Positions 34,191-45,569 of a stretch of 64,000 nt of DNA are shown here, piece by piece. The stretch is from contig CM039506.1 of NCBI GenBank assembly GCA_022432975.1, positions 12,847,506 to 12,911,505 on the forward strand, read 5' to 3'. This DNA comes from Begonia masoniana. Lineage: Eukaryota; Streptophyta; Magnoliopsida; Cucurbitales; Begoniaceae. A program made the position numbers and the translations under genes. The notes under the pieces were generated by a model. It saw only the letters and a program-made list of their open reading frames with translations, did not search any database and had not been told where the DNA came from. Each line of letters begins with the position of its first letter. Position 1 is the first letter of the stretch.

Positions 34191-36848
34191 TGTAACACCC
34201 CTAATACTGTACCCGTATTTCCCGTATATATTTTTTTTTTTAACTTATTACTTTTCTATTCTTTAAATAAAACTTAATGCATAATCTAAACTGAGGTTGA
34301 AATCGAAACTGAAATCAGAATTTAAACCGAACCTTAAAAGCATTTAAAACAAACCTTTAATAAATAATTTAAAACTTAAAAACATTTAAAAGAAAATTTT
34401 TAAACAATTAAAGAAGTGGGAGGGCAGAATTGGAACTCTGCCCTCGGAATGGAGGAGGCGACTGATCTCTGCTTTGCAGCAGAGATCGATCGCTGCAATG
34501 CAATATAGCAGCAGCGATTCCCTTCATTCCCTTCAAACTAGCGGCGATCGATCTCTGCTCTGCAGCAGAGATCGATCGCTGCAAGCATACAGCGATGGCC
34601 CCCTTCAGACTTCAAACCTGCGACACTTCACACTTCTTCATGTCTTCCTTCAATCACTCACAGCATCATACACTGCTCTCTGGAATCCGATTTCCAGAGA
34701 GCAAAACATTGTTTTCTTTACACCAGCTATCACTGTAAACTCACAACTTAAACCTAAACTCCACCATTTAAAACGTATTCTAACTCTAACGATTCGCGTC
34801 GAACTTTGCGAAGTCCAACAGCGTGGATAACTCTAAAAACTGAGCTATCCGTATCAACCTAAAAACAATTCATAACACTTAATTTAAACAACCAAATAGT
34901 TCCAGAATTTCTATAACGTTTAAATAACTGTTTTAAACTAAAACATTTTATACGTTCATCAAAACAGTTTAAACCAAAACGTTTTACATACAATTACCAA
35001 AACGTTATCTAACCCCTATCCAGATCCAAACAACCTAAATATTCTATACAATTATCAGATCAAACATCCCAAAATAAACCCAGAGTCCAGACATACATCC
35101 CCACGGGTCATATCGCGCCTCGACTACCCAGCGCACTCCCACGGCCGTCATCCATCAACTGCATCCTTCGTCAGGAGGAGGAACGTCGTCCTCACCTGGC
35201 TCAATATCACCTAAGAGGTTACCTACACCATACAGACACATATGAGATTTGGGAATCTCAGTAAGTTTCGTAAATGCAGATGCATGCGTGCGTATGCCAT
35301 TCAGAAAACATTCAGATTACAGATTCAGATTCATGTTCATTTCGTTTTCAGATACATTTCAGATACAGATTCGTTACATTTTCCTTTCGCCTCAGACATA
35401 ATTGTCACCGAGATCTCAGCCCTATATATGGAAAGGATACATTCCGCGGTCGAACTACCACTTTCCACATACAGGAGGGGGGTACATGCTCACAAAATCC
35501 TACAGCCATGCCTGAGCCCCATCTCGCGTAACCAGATACAGATACAGATTACGTAGCTTAATTACATTGGTTCATTTCAGTTCTTTTCTTAAAACTCGTG
35601 CAGAAATCCATTTTCATGAATTTTGAAATACGTGATGCATGAACAGTTTATAAGCAGAAAGTAAACAAACAACGTGTATACATTCAAGACAATAAAGCAG
35701 AACCTATAAACAGAACCTATAAACAACTAACCTAACTACCCAACCGAAACAACGTATGACAAACGATTCCTCGAGTATTCTCGAGACGACGACAGAGTAT
35801 GGTGCAGACCTTTGGGTCAAAGTAAGTCACGAAAAACTTACCTGAAGCGCACTGAATCACTAGCTTCGTCCACGGGAGTCGCGTGTCTGTGGAAAACACG
35901 ATATTCGTAGTTAGAACCAATTTAAACTATAAACGTCCAAATCACAAAATCCTTAACTATAGAATTTTCCTAAAATTCCAACTTAGCTAATTAAAGCATT
36001 TCGAACGTCAATTAAAGCTCGATAATCCGAAATCTTAAATAACGAGTTTTTCCCAAAAACCCGAAATTTTTACCAATTTATAACTTTTTCACAAATCGAT
36101 TTATTTTTGTCCAACAACGTCCAATACGTTCAATATGTACTTAATCACGGCTAACCTATTAATTACGAGTCCTAATTCGACATTTTTATTGAAAACCTAA
36201 TCGAAACCCTAAAGCTAAATCGAACCGAAACTCGAAATAAACGCTTAGAGACTGAAGCTACATACCGAGGGTTGCGAGAGGAGGAAGAATCACGAAGAAC
36301 GGACGAGAAATCGGAGGTCGGAAGTGGAAAGCTCGTCGACGGCCGTGAGTTTCGCGCGAGGGAGGGAGGAAGAAACAGAGAGTTCTTCTCTCTGGAAAGT
36401 GATTTTCGTTAGAAAATCACAAAGGCATTTGGCCTTTTAATAAATAATGAAAATTAAACCCACAAATGACGATTTTGCCCTTTCTTAAGTTTTCATATTA
36501 GTTTCGTCGTTCGGTTCGTTAATCGTCTAGCTATTCGGTTTCTCCAAACGTCCTTACTTCACCAATAAGTCCGACTTATTATTTGGGATTTAACAAAACT
36601 GTCCGTTCGCAATTTGGACCTCGTTTGCTATTTTTACTAAAATGTCATTTTCATTACGATAAAGGTAATTATTCGGAATATAGCGTTATAACTCCGAAAA
36701 TTCTCCAAAATTCCTTAAAATTCCTTTTAATCGTTAGGATCATAATGGCGTTTTCTTTTCGTGAAATGGACCTGATTTGACAAATTTACGAAAACGTCAT
36801 CAAATAATAATAATATAATCTAAAAATCCGAATAAGCCGGTTATTACA
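34191..36848. mobile_element. Solo LTR (gypsy-type) inside the copia 3' LTR
   Basis: Begins TGTAACACCCC, ends GGTTATTACA, and is flanked by a perfect 5-bp duplication GTACC (34186-34190 and 36849-36853). Removing it restores continuity with the 5' LTR sequence CATTGTACC...ATATTAGTGA. Two copies of a CTCTGC..GCAGCAGAGATCGATCGC palindrome lie near 34466-34580. No coding potential. Confidence 0.93.
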
Positions 36849-37001
36849 GTACCAAATTTGATATTAGTGATTCTCTCATTTGCCCGTAGTTTTTTCCCTT
36901 CTAGGATTTCAACGTAAAATTCAGTGTCCATTATTTTCTCGTTTTCTTTTTCAGTTTTTCTATCGTTCGTTATAGGTCGATTAGGACGTCTAATCTTAAC
37001 A

Positions 37002-37069
37002 CTAACGCCTCTCGATTTAAAATCCAAAGGTTAAAGTGCAATATTTGTTAACAGATGTATAGATATATT
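37002..37069. repeat. 68-bp direct repeat, right copy
   Basis: Starts on the base after the 3' LTR end (CTTAACA) with CTAACGCCTC and runs to ATATATT at 37069. Three substitutions separate it from the left copy. Confidence 0.92.
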
Positions 37070-37356
37070 CAATTATTTGTTATTATATGGTTGTTGTCGT
37101 AGCAATATCTTTTATGTTATGTTAAGGAACAATACAAAATGTCAAGAGAATAGAACCTTCTATTCTCTAGAGTGTTTATATATTTTGTAAATCATTCTCT
37201 GTAAATCAATAAGATCAATGTACACAGAAACCTATTTCTCTTCATCAACTTTATTTTATTGGGAAGTAACGAAATTGGTGAGAACAATAATAATAATAAT
37301 AATACCACTGTTGTAAGACGTAAAGAATATTGATCAGAATAATTCTCCAGAAAGAT

Positions 37357-38903
37357 TGTATTGGATAATTTCCTAGACATAATTACATTTCCAAGTAATT
37401 TTTCAAGAAAGATTGGAGGGGTCACAAACAGTTCTACTTAAAACTCAGTCTCTTTATACAGAACTTACTTACACAGTACAATTACACCACTAAATAGGCG
37501 GTATGAGAAACAATGGCAGATGCGATCCAAAAAATACCAGAAATATTTTTTCACACCGTAAGATTATAATGGCCAAGAAGTAAGAGAAATAATGGTTAAA
37601 ATGAATACTGAGAATTTTACGTGGAAACCCAAATCGAAGAAAATCACGAGGACCGAGTCCAGAAAGATCTCACTATGAAAAATAAGATTTACAATATTTT
37701 TCTAGATATTGAATATTCTAAAAAATATTCACTAAGAAAAATTCATCACTCTTAAAATTCACAATGTGCACAAAGGCACTTCACCTATTATATCTCACAC
37801 TCTTTCTTTCTCTCTAAAAAAAAACCCTCACTATTTCTCTCTCTCTTCTCAGAGAAGACTTACAGAACGAAGGACGACCGACCCGAAAATCGAGTCAACT
37901 GTCTGACTCTAAATCTTATTCACTTAAAAAGAACACGAGCGGAAAATTTATAACTAATATGATGTCAGAGTCCAAAATATAAATTAAACAGGTCCGACAA
38001 GAGACACCAGATAATGTGATAGTATACGTCCAAGTAAGATAACAAAATACCATACGGTTTACAATTTTTTAAAAGTCTCTAACCTTAAAAATTTAAAATG
38101 AAACCTACAGAAAATTTTGTCCCTCATTTGTATTGGATAATTTCCTAGACATAATTACATTTCCAAGTAATTTTTCAAGAAAGATTGGAGGGGTCACAAA
38201 CAGTTCTACTTAAAACTCAGTCTCTTTATACAGAACTTACTTACACAGTACAATTACACCACTAAATAGGCGGTATGAGAAACAATGGCAGATGCGATCC
38301 AAAAAATACCAGAAATATTTTTTCACACCGTAAGATTATAATGGCCAAGAAGTAAGAGAAATAATGGTTAAAATGAATACTGAGAATTTTACGTGGAAAC
38401 CCAAATCGAAGAAAATCACGAGGACCGAGTCCAGAAAGATCTCACTATGAAAAATAAGATTTACAATATTTTTCTAGATATTGAATATTCTAAAAAATAT
38501 TCACTAAGAAAAATTCATCACTCTTAAAATTCACAATGTGCACAAAGGCACTTCACCTATTATATCTCACACTCTTTCTTTTCTCTCTAAAAAAAACCCT
38601 CACTATTTCTCTCTCTCTTCTCAGAGAAGACTTACAGAACGAAGGACGACCGACCCGAAAATCGAGTCAACTGTCTGACTCTAAATCTTATTCACTTAAA
38701 AAGAACACGGAGCGGAAAATTTATAAACTAATATGATGTCAGAGTCCAAAATATAAATTAAACAGGTCCGACAAGAGACACCAGATAATGTGATAGTATA
38801 CGTCCAAGTAAGATAACAAAATACCATACGGTTTACAATTTTTTAAAAGTCTCTAACCTTAAAAATTTAAAATGAAACCTACAGAAAATTTTGTCCCCTC
38901 ATT
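37357..38903. repeat. 772-bp tandem duplication
   Basis: Two adjacent near-identical copies (37357-38128 and 38129-about 38903), each starting TGTATTGGATAATTTCC and ending CAGAAAATTTTGTCC. Differences are a few single-base indels, so the event looks recent. A TTTTACGTGGAAACCC motif hints at an LTR origin, but no LTR ends or coding sequence were identified. 37070-37356 before it holds nothing recognisable apart from a short AATAAT run. Confidence 0.92.
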
Positions 38904-39769
38904 GATAACTAGAACAAACTAAACTCAAAGTCTCTTCCGTTTTTTGCAAGCTGAGGATGCATAAACTTTTCTTCTTCGGTATTCACACACTGAAGGAGAC
39001 ATCTTCCTTGAATGGGCGCAACGAATGGAGAATTCACACACAAAAACTGCTGTCAATAAGTCTCCATTAATGGCATGGGTCCTGAGCAGTATCCTACGTA
39101 TTTTCCTAACTATATAAACTTTGGCGCGGGATCATGAATAATTGATGCAACGTACAATTTTCTGAGTAATTTGACCCTCATGCATTAGCTCGTCAGTAAA
39201 ATAGCCGTGTCAGTGTTTTTTGTTTATTTGTCAGAGTCTCTCTCTGTAAATAAACAGTTGCAGAGAGAAACATCACTAGAGAAAAAAAAAAAAAAAGGAT
39301 AAAGAAAGAAGAGTAATAAGAGCGAAAGAAAGAAGAAAGAGATGAGGTGTAGTTGCATGGAAAATGCCTTTTTAAGAGTGACAAATTTCTGTTATTAAAT
39401 ATATTTTATAATATTTACTTTTTGTTCAGAGAAATATTGTAATTAGACTTTTATCCGTTATATTTAAACAATGCTGAAAATTACTCTTTATGATGCTTGC
39501 TTTCTCAAATTCCCTATGTCCGCTTCCATGACCACGACAAGATCTTTGCCACAGACAACTAAAAGACCCAAGCCTAGCAAGTAGTGGTTTTTGGAGCTTA
39601 AAAATTCACAACTTGATTGAATTTTTTTTTTATTTTTGTTTTGTTTTTAGCCCGAAAATAATAGCATTTCATAGAAACAAACTCTCTGAGTTTTGGGAAA
39701 ATAAAAATTATATAATGATTAGTTTGACTTGAGCTCTCCGGGTTCAGCCGGGTAATGATCTAAACTCTT
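38904..39769. other. Intergenic region, nothing recognised
   Basis: AT-rich spacer with an (A)n stretch near 39282-39297. The right end probably contains the 3' untranslated region of the minus-strand amidophosphoribosyltransferase gene. Confidence 0.5.
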
Positions 39770-41422
39770 TCAGACAACACCAACCCTATCTACTTTCTGA
39801 TTTCTATTTGATTGTACCCAGCCTCCATCGCCAACCCGTTTCACTTTGACCTCCCTTGGTTGGACCGGGTAATGCCCAGAAAAGCAAGCATAGCAATAAT
39901 TTGGGGAATCACTGCCTAAAAGCTTCTTCAAGCTATCCAATGGTAGAAAGGCGAGCGAATCAGACCCAATAAACTCCCTGACCTCCTCAACACTCATCCT
40001 GTTAGAAATCAACTCCTCTGAGCTCGGGGTGTCTACTCCATAATAACAGGAGCTTATAATTGGAGGACTTGCTATCCTCATATGGACCTCCTTTGCTCCA
40101 GCTTCTTTGATCAACCTCACGATTTTAGAAGATGTGGTTCCTCTCACAATTGAATCGTCTACAACCACGACCCTCTTGCCTTCCAAAACAGCCCTGACTG
40201 GTGAGAGCTTGAGCTTCACTCCAAAGTCCCTAATCTTCTGAGATGGCTCTATGAAAGTTCTCCCAACATAGTGAGATCGAATCAAGCCCTGCTGAAAAGC
40301 CACTCCTGCTTTAGCAGCATAGCCGAGAGCAGCTACCACCCCTGAATCTGGAACTGCAATCACGACATCACAGTCAACTGGGGCTTCCGTGGCAAGTATC
40401 TCCCCAAAAGCACGGCGAGACTCGTACACTGATCGGCCGAAAACAACCGAGCTAGGGAGAGCGAAGTATATGTGTTCAAAGATGCAGGCTTTTTGTCGAG
40501 GATGAGCCATTAGACAAAGGGATTGAACGCCAGATTTATCAACCACCACAACCTCGCCAGGATAAACTTCTCTTTCGTATGTGGCCTCTATCAAATCAAG
40601 TGCACAAGTTTCAGAGGCAAAAACAACTGCTCCGTTGCTTCTCCTACCCATGACTAAAGGCCTAAAACCAAAAGGATCACGCACAGCGACCAACTTATCC
40701 TCTGTAACTAAAACCATCGAGTATGCCCCCTCAAGCTGCTCGCACGCATCCGCAATCCTCAAAAGAAAAAGCTTTTGCTTAGAAACTGCAATGAGGTGGA
40801 GAACCACTTCTGTGTCGGAACTAGTATTGAAGATGGAACCCTTGTCCTCAAGCTTCGATCTCAGGGAACGATAGTTGACCAAATTACCATTGTGGGCAAC
40901 CCCGACGGAGCCAAATCCGTAACCCGCGACGAACGGCTGGACGTTCTTGAGAATGGAAGACCCAGCAGTGGAGTAGCGGACGTGCCCTATTGCAGAATCA
41001 CCCCGCAATTGGTCGAGGTTTGACTGGTCGAAAACGTCGGAGACTAGACCAAGTGAGGTTACCGATTGAAAAACGTTGTCTTTCACAGAAACGATACCGG
41101 CGCCCTCCTGACCGCGGTGCTGAAGCGCGTGAAGCGCCAAATAACACAGACGAGAGGCTTCTGGGTCACCGTAAATTCCAACCACACCGCACTCCTCGCG
41201 GGGCTTTTCGTCATCCTCATCATCATAAGAGACGGAGCCTCCATTATGGCCCGAGTTGTACGCAGACACATGGTCAATGATAGTATTTTTTGCGGAAACT
41301 ACGAGACGGCTCGCGTGGGTATGCCAAACATATGTTAAGCGAGAGAAGAACGATAAAGATGGGGCCGCTAGGGGTTTTCTGGTGAAGAGAAAGATATCGG
41401 GGATCAAACTCTTGGTAGCCAT
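39770..41422 (-). CDS. Amidophosphoribosyltransferase, plastid (purine synthesis)
   Basis: A single uninterrupted 550-codon frame, matching the intronless plant enzymes. It transfers the amide nitrogen of glutamine to PRPP to make phosphoribosylamine, the first committed step of purine synthesis, in plastids. A Ser/Arg-rich transit peptide leads into a short acidic propeptide-like stretch and REECGVVGIYGD (about residues 76-87), whose Cys would be the glutaminase nucleophile. HALQHRGQEGAGI and GHVRYSTAG follow. The phosphoribosyltransferase half carries DVVIAVPDSGVVAALGY and the PRPP loop VVVVDDSIVRGTTS. Cysteines in KACIFEHIYFALP, SSCYYGVDTP and YCYACFSGHYP fit the Fe-S cluster of this enzyme class. 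The ATG at 41420-41422 is in a CCCATGGC context. The Arabidopsis genes are named ASE1-3; which one corresponds cannot be decided here. Confidence 0.97.
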   Translation of the reverse strand: MATKSLIPDIFLFTRKPLAAPSLSFFSRLTYVWHTHASRLVVSAKNTIIDHVSAYNSGHNGGSVSYDDEDDEKPREECGVVGIYGDPEASRLCYLALHALQHRGQEGAGIVSVKDNVFQSVTSLGLVSDVFDQSNLDQLRGDSAIGHVRYSTAGSSILKNVQPFVAGYGFGSVGVAHNGNLVNYRSLRSKLEDKGSIFNTSSDTEVVLHLIAVSKQKLFLLRIADACEQLEGAYSMVLVTEDKLVAVRDPFGFRPLVMGRRSNGAVVFASETCALDLIEATYEREVYPGEVVVVDKSGVQSLCLMAHPRQKACIFEHIYFALPSSVVFGRSVYESRRAFGEILATEAPVDCDVVIAVPDSGVVAALGYAAKAGVAFQQGLIRSHYVGRTFIEPSQKIRDFGVKLKLSPVRAVLEGKRVVVVDDSIVRGTTSSKIVRLIKEAGAKEVHMRIASPPIISSCYYGVDTPSSEELISNRMSVEEVREFIGSDSLAFLPLDSLKKLLGSDSPNYCYACFSGHYPVQPREVKVKRVGDGGWVQSNRNQKVDRVGVV

Positions 41423-41518
41423 GGGAGGAAGATGGAAGAGAAAACTAGGGAAGGCTGTTTATTCTAGGTTACGGGATTCTCCAACTTCAACATATTCGCC
41501 GTGTAGAAGCAGCTACCT

Positions 41519-41526
41519 TATAAATA
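41519..41526 (-). promoter_or_regulatory. TATA-like box of the amidophosphoribosyltransferase gene
   Basis: The minus strand reads TATTTATA about 97 bp before the ATG. A foldback element begins only about 32 bp further upstream (41559). Confidence 0.5.
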
Positions 41527-41558
41527 CCTAACAGATTAACCTGAAAAGTTAAATTATT

Positions 41559-42067
41559 GGGTAGTGCAATTTGGCCTCTGAAATAGTCAATTTACATAGT
41601 AAATTTGTATGATAGATAAAAACAACCTTAATGTATTGATAATGGGCAATATGGCTCCTACCGTCATAATTTTTGTCAAAAAGTAACGTTTTTTCACTTG
41701 TTCATTTTTTTTCTCCAAATACCCCTCACTCGACCGAACCGGACCGGACCGGTTCGACTAATTGCACTCTGGTTTTTTATTTTTATTTTTAATTTTATTT
41801 CTCTGTCTTCTCTTTTTTGAGAAATAAGATTTAAAAAAAAAAACAGAGTGGAATTAGCCGAACCGGTTTGATCCGGTTCAGTCAAGTGAGGGGCATTTCG
41901 GGAAAAAAATGAACAAGTGAAAAAATGTTACTTTTTGATGAAAAATATGACGGTATGTGCCATATTGCCAATTATCAATATATTAAGGTTGTTCTAGCCT
42001 ATTATTCAAGTTTACGGTGTAAATTACTCATTTTCACCTAGTTGTAGGGGCCAAATTGCACTTTATC
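41559..42067. mobile_element. Foldback MITE with 10-bp target duplication
   Basis: The two halves form one long inverted repeat: GTGCAATTTGGCC, ACAACCTTAAT and CAATATGGC each recur in reverse complement, meeting in an A/T-rich centre near 41770-41840. Flanked by the direct repeat TTAAATTATT (41549-41558 and 42068-42077), a length that suits a Mutator- or hAT-related non-autonomous element. No coding sequence. Confidence 0.9.
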
Positions 42068-42787
42068 TTAAATTATTTGGTTGCTTTTATTTTATTGGGA
42101 AAATTTCAATTTAGCCTAACGCAAGGGTTAAATGGTCAATTAGCCTATAACGTTTATTTTTGACCCAATTAGCCTCTATTGTTAACGCCATTTGTAATTT
42201 GACCTCTCCCGTCAATTTTTCAGTTAAATAAATTTGACTCGTGCGAGCACAAGTTTCCTTCAAAATCTCCTATCCTTTTTTTTCCCCTCCCTCCCTCCCT
42301 CTCCTCTATCTGAAACATCCAAGGCGCCACCCAACCCAACGGGACACTTCAGTCTGCCTCACGCAGTGACGGAGCCGGTGTGGTTGGACGGATTCGTCGT
42401 GCCGAAGAATGCTTCAGTTAACTTCAATTCTTCTCGGATGAACTGGGACTCGAAGCTCTGGGAAGCTCCCATGGAGTTGGACGATAGCCCTGAAATTTTT
42501 TAACAGGTAATCTACTTTTTGGAAATGAAGAACACGATTTAGGACTTGATTAAATATTCTTTTCTCTCTTCTTCGTCTCCCTTTCCTGTTCTTATTCTGA
42601 TTATAAATCTTTGTTTATAATGACACATGGAATTAACACGGGTATCTTTTGAAAATTGGTTCCACTTTTCCCTTCATTGCCACCATTAAAGTAGTAAACT
42701 CTGGCCGGCTACAATGTGTCTCTCTCTAGAGCTATTTCTCCCTTTCTCTGTGCTTGTTCTTTGTCAAAGAAATTGCTTTAAGCACAT

Positions 42788-42859
42788 GGCCACCGCAGCG
42801 GAAGATACTGATTTGAGGCTTAAAAGCAGAAAACTAGCATCCCTTTTGAGTAGATAATG
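42788..42859 (+). other. Possible second captured gene start
   Basis: ATG at 42787 opens MATAAEDTDLRLKSRKLAS and ends at a TAG after 23 codons. It could be the beginning of another captured gene, but the source is not recognised. Confidence 0.2.
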
Positions 42860-42904
42860 CCATATTTTACTTTTTCAAGGAGACTGCTTCACTTTTGCTT
42901 AAGC

Positions 42905-43340
42905 TCATCAACGGCGGGGATCGAGCGAAAATCAGCAGCAGCCCATTTTATCTGTTAAGATTGAGTTGGAACAATTAGTTATTTCAATTATAGATGATCC
43001 GAGCGTTAGTAGAGTTATGAAAGAAGCTGGTTTTTCGAGTACCCAGGTGAAAACTAATGTAGAAAAAGCTATTTCTTTTGAGATAAGTTCTCAGTCAATC
43101 CCTTCTAGCAAGTCTAAGGAAGTTACCCCTCTTGCTGTTCTTTCTGGTCCATCATCCATTATCACTCGGTTTGAAGAAAAAAAGACAGATCCGGTTAACA
43201 ATGAAGATGTTAAGGTAGTAATAGAGAATTTAATTAACAAAAAGAGTAGAAGTCTTGTTTTTGTTGGGGAGCCTGCTTCTAGTGTAGAAAACCTGATTCA
43301 AGCAGCTATTGAGAAGGCAGAAGGCAGAAGGCAGAAGCAG
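42905..43340 (+). pseudogene. Captured SMXL (SMAX1-LIKE, D53/Clp-type) fragment
   Basis: In one frame the segment reads AHQRRGSSENQQQP, then VKIELEQLVISIIDDPSVSR, VMKEAGFSSTQVKTNVE, and later NNEDVKVVIENLINKKSRSL and VFVGEP. This order is that of the N-terminal Clp-like domain and first Walker region of plant SMXL proteins, repressors in strigolactone/karrikin or phloem-development pathways. QRRGSxENQQQP points to the SMXL3/4/5 side, from memory. Both ends are cut off at element sequence; the upstream boundary falls at a TAA just before the AHQ codons. It cannot encode a working SMXL protein, but its transcript could affect the parent gene. Confidence 0.75.
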
Positions 43341-43890
43341 CAGTATGAAATGGATGTTTCAGATAGAGGAGAGATTCCCAGAGCTTCCCAGAGCTTCGAG
43401 TCCCATTTCATCTGAGAAGAATTGAAGTTAACTGAAGCATTCTTCGGCACTGCGTATCCGTCCAGCCACACCGGCTCCGTCACTGCCGTGAGGCAGACTG
43501 AAGTGTTCCCTTGGGTTGGGTGGCGCTTGGATGTTTGAGAGAGAGAGTGTTTGAGACAGAGAAAGGAGGAAAAAAGAAGATGGTTAGAAAATTTTGAAAG
43601 GTCAAATTTAATAAAAAAATTAATTAGAGGGGTCGAATTGCAAACGATGTCAACAATAGAAACTGATTAAGTCAAAAATAAATGTAATAGGTCAATTGAC
43701 CATTTACGTTCGGGATTAAATTGAACTTTTTACTATTTTATTTATGGAAAGTAAAGTATATTTGAGCCCTCAATTTAATTGGTCTAGACCTGATCTCTTT
43801 ATTCTTTTTAACACAACTGACTCTGAACTTTATTCCATTAGCAAACTAGACCGTGAAGTTAAAATATTTGTTAAATGTGTCATCATGTAC

Positions 43891-45500
43891 TGTTGGGGTT
43901 ATGTATCCAACAAACTATGTGATAAACATTTATTTAATGTAATAAATAAATAATCTTGTTGACTAATTTTCATAATTGCATAATGTGATATGCTTAATTC
44001 AAACAAATTTCTTGGTTATTTATGCAAATTATATATTAACATATATATTGTATATGTGTGAAATAAATTATAAGGAGTAATAATCTGAATAAGTGTATGG
44101 CTTATATTTGAAATATGTTAAATAATTTAAATTCATAAATATAATTTATTTTATTAAAAATGTATAGTCACATCTCGACAATATATGTGGTAACATAGAA
44201 TGCATATTTTTTTTATATAATATGATTATATAAAATTTGATCAGATGAAGTATACAGTTCATATAATTTTTGCAAACATGAACAATTAATTTCATCATAA
44301 TGATGATCATATATGTATTATCTTAATTTATAATATTTAATGAACTCTTATTTCATATTAATTTATTCTTTGATTTACTCAGTAAATTTTTGTACGAGGT
44401 ACATTATATAATCTTTGTATTTTGGGAATAAATTTAATGAGCAGAATGCTAACACTGATAGAATAAAATGGATTATTTTAGATCCCTTTGTGTATTTGTT
44501 TAGAGATTGAATAATTACCGCATAAATTCATAAATACTATAGTTAATTATTCAATAAAATAATAAGAACTAATGGTAGTAAATAATAAATATGTAATTTG
44601 AGAGCTAACATATATTAAATATATCTTTATTACGAATCTTAATGAATGATCAATACATATATAATAAAAATAGCAATAGACATTTCGTTTAGTAAATATA
44701 TTATAGTTCTAAGAGTGCAACTTAAGATATGTGAAATTACTCTAGAGATAATAATTGTGTTAATTAATTTAAAGGGTTTATATTCAATAAACAAATATTG
44801 CTGAAGCTTAGAATTATAGGTCTCTCAGTTTCCATGTCAACCCCTATCTCTATTTGGATAAAATATATGAATAATATATAAATGATTAATCATTTATAAA
44901 TATTCAAATAAAGACGATCATCATTCGAGATATATTCTGATAAAGATTTTATATTTTTAATTTAGAATGAAATATCTAGAATATTTTAAGGTGTTTGAAT
45001 TGGAATAGAAGAATCTTATCAAATGTACATTAGATGAAACTTAATAAGATTTTTAAGTCAGCATCACTTTAAGTTTGAAAAACTATCTAATCAAATTTTT
45101 TTAAATTTGACATCAAATTAAGTTTGAAAAATCTCATTAGATGAGATATGTCTTTAATTGAAATTTAAGTTTATTGAAGAACAAACTATCAAGTCAAATT
45201 TTCATCTCGAATTGAAAGCTAAGTTTCATGGAAAACAAACTATCAAATTTGTTTAGATGAGATTTATTTTTAAAAATTTATTTGATCATAAAAATTTGAA
45301 GTTTTCTTTCTTTTTTTTTTTTTAAATTTCATCATTAAATATCAAATCAAATTTGACATTATAAAAAAAAATTCATCCTAGAGAGAAAAGAGTGTTTTTT
45401 TCCTTGCTGGATTCTATAATAGTTTTTTAATATCGAAAAGAGACGTTCCATGAGTTGAGAACGCATCAAATAAGTTAGTTTTATATTGAGGAATCGTAAC
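43891..45500 (+). mobile_element. Diverged copia LTR (solo or truncated)
   Basis: Begins TGTTGGGGTTATGTATCC and follows the copia LTR at 16009 block by block (for instance ATTTATTCTTTGATTTACTC and TTCTAAGAGTGCAACTT), with many substitutions and indels. The match fades after about 45480 (GAGTTGAGAACGC). No internal domain or second LTR adjoins it, and no target duplication was found. Confidence 0.8.
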
Positions 45501-45569
45501 ATGACAAAAAACTAACACCAATGTTTTTGACGAATTGAATGGGGTAGAAGAAAAACCAACACGAAAATT

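Larger units (their letters stand above)
31187..37001 (+). mobile_element. Internally deleted copia-type element with short LTRs
   Basis: The 5' LTR (31187-31447, TGTTAG...CCTAACA) is followed by a primer-site-like AGTATCAGAG at about 31451, gag and protease remnants (32214-33604), and a polypurine tract AAGGTGGAGAT before the 3' LTR (34075-37001). The 3' LTR is interrupted by a solo LTR; without it, the length is about 264 bp against 261 bp for the 5' LTR. Integrase, reverse transcriptase and RNase H are absent. The flanks are a 68-bp direct repeat rather than the usual 5-bp target duplication. Confidence 0.88.
42097..43733. mobile_element. Pack-MULE-like element carrying an SMXL gene fragment
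   Basis: Bounded by the 9-bp direct repeat TATTTTATT (42088-42096 and 43734-43742). Long imperfect inverted arms run about 42097-42470 and 43375-43733. Both include the block with GACGGAGCCGGTGTGG, which translates as VWLDGxxVPKNASVNFNSS in each arm. Between the arms lies sequence unrelated to transposition, including an SMXL-like coding fragment. No transposase is present. The 9-bp duplication and long arms indicate the Mutator superfamily. Confidence 0.83.

Noticed and set aside
40581..41338. Several plus-strand frames opposite the amidophosphoribosyltransferase
   Set aside because: Antisense shadows of a strongly conserved minus-strand coding region.
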